Source: Alloprevotella sp.
GTDB taxonomy: Bacteria; Bacteroidota; Bacteroidia; Bacteroidales; Bacteroidaceae
Assembly (NCBI GenBank): GCA_015259235.1
Contig: JABZGM010000029.1
Span: 1 to 15,416, forward strand
DNA length: 15,416 nt
Direction: 5' to 3'
Below, piece after piece: positions 14,865 to 15,416 of this stretch. The position numbers and the translations under genes are program-made. Every line of letters starts with the position of its first letter. Position 1 is the first letter of the stretch. The notes under the pieces were generated by a model that was not told where the DNA came from, made no database searches, and worked only from the letters and a program-made list of their open reading frames with translations.

Positions 14865-15416
14865 TTATCCAAAGAGTTCGCGCAAAGCGGCTTCTACGCG
14901 CGACACCGGCACGAGTTCGATGCCCGAAAACTGTTGGCAATCGAGAGATTTCATGTTCTGTTCGGGGAGCAAGAAGCGCGTAAAACCTAATTTTTGTGCT
15001 TCTGCAATGCGGCGGTCGATGCGCGTCACGGGGCGAATTTCTCCACTCAAACCACATTCTCCTGCCATCGCCACGGAGCGGTCGATGGGGGTATCTACAT
15101 TGCTCGACAGCACAGCGGCAATGACACTGAGGTCTATGGCAGGATCGGTGACGCGGATGCCACCTGCGATGTTGAGAAACACATCTTTTGCACCCAGTTT
15201 GAAGCCCACGCGCTTTTCCAACACCGCCAAAAGCATATTGAGTCGGCGCAAATCGAAGCCCGTGGCTGAACGCTGTGGAGTGCCGTAGGCTGCTGTAGAC
15301 ACCAAAGCCTGCGTTTCGATGAGAAAAGGTCGCACCCCTTCAAGAGCTGCACAGATGGCAATGCCCGAAAGTTGTTCTCCGCCTTGGGTGAGGAGAAGTT
15401 CTGAAGGATTCTCCAC
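14865..15416 (-). CDS. radA: DNA repair protein RadA, C-terminal part (runs off the window)
   Basis: The visible 183 codons are the C-terminal portion. The gene continues past base 15416, and the GTG at the edge is an internal valine codon, not a start. The sequence matches the Lon-like domain of RadA/Sms: ENPSELLLTQGGEQLSG at the beginning, then EGVRPFLIETQALVS, QRSATGFDLRRLNMLLAVLEK, DVFLNIAGGIRVTDPA, GECGLSGEIRPVTRIDRRIAEA, and a VEAALRELFG end. RadA is a RecA-like helicase that promotes branch migration in recombination and repair. The zinc finger, ATPase core and KNRFG motif lie outside the window. The C-terminus is intact. Confidence 0.95.
   Translation of the reverse strand: MENPSELLLTQGGEQLSGIAICAALEGVRPFLIETQALVSTAAYGTPQRSATGFDLRRLNMLLAVLEKRVGFKLGAKDVFLNIAGGIRVTDPAIDLSVIAAVLSSNVDTPIDRSVAMAGECGLSGEIRPVTRIDRRIAEAQKLGFTRFLLPEQNMKSLDCQQFSGIELVPVSRVEAALRELFG

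Noticed and set aside
15414..15416. GTG as the start of a short RadA-like gene
   Set aside because: It falls at the window edge and aligns to the interior of RadA just before the conserved NPSE stretch, so it is an internal valine.
1..15416. tRNA, rRNA genes, transposases, phage or conjugation genes
   Set aside because: None were recognised on either strand.

Overview
The window looks like chromosomal DNA of a Bacteroidota bacterium, most likely from the Prevotellaceae. The reasons are a DUF2027-Smr protein, a 4Fe-4S class I fumarase, a DUF5117/DUF5118-type metalloprotease, a carboxypeptidase-like TonB-dependent receptor, secreted proteins ending in a YDLNGR...GIYV.NGRK tail, and several matches to the Bacteroidota promoter consensus (TTTG, about 20 bases, TAnnTTTG). 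The family assignment is an inference from protein style and cannot be proven here.

Layout: (1) Bases 91-1281 (minus strand) encode a DUF2027/Smr protein, divergent from a class I fumarase at 1527-3170 (plus). The fumarase has a leader of about 100 bases with two hairpins and ends at a strong intrinsic terminator. (2) Bases 3171-4178 hold no convincing protein gene but are rich in structure: a copy of a dispersed repeat, a minus-strand promoter followed by a self-terminating hairpin transcript of about 68 bases (candidate small RNA), a three-unit 21-bp tandem repeat, and a palindromic element of about 300 bp with CG-alternating ends. (3) Bases 4179-8596 (minus) encode an exported zinc metalloprotease and two related small secreted proteins with a sorting-like C-terminal tail. 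(4) Bases 8771-14609 (minus) form a tight three-gene operon behind one good promoter: TonB-dependent receptor, DUF4876-type lipoprotein, and DUF6850-type outer-membrane barrel. (5) The right edge holds the C-terminal part of RadA, separated from the operon by a large inverted repeat that carries two more copies of the dispersed repeat.

How it fits together: fumarase serves the fumarate/succinate branch of central metabolism, and the Smr protein and RadA handle nucleic acids. The long minus-strand block from 14609 to 4179 is entirely envelope or exported. Its core is a TonB receptor paired with a lipoprotein and a second barrel, with no SusD, so it is not a classical glycan utilisation locus. 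Its substrate cannot be read from sequence. The most promising undescribed items are that three-gene outer-membrane system, the paired secreted proteins next to it, and the candidate small RNA at 3352-3419.
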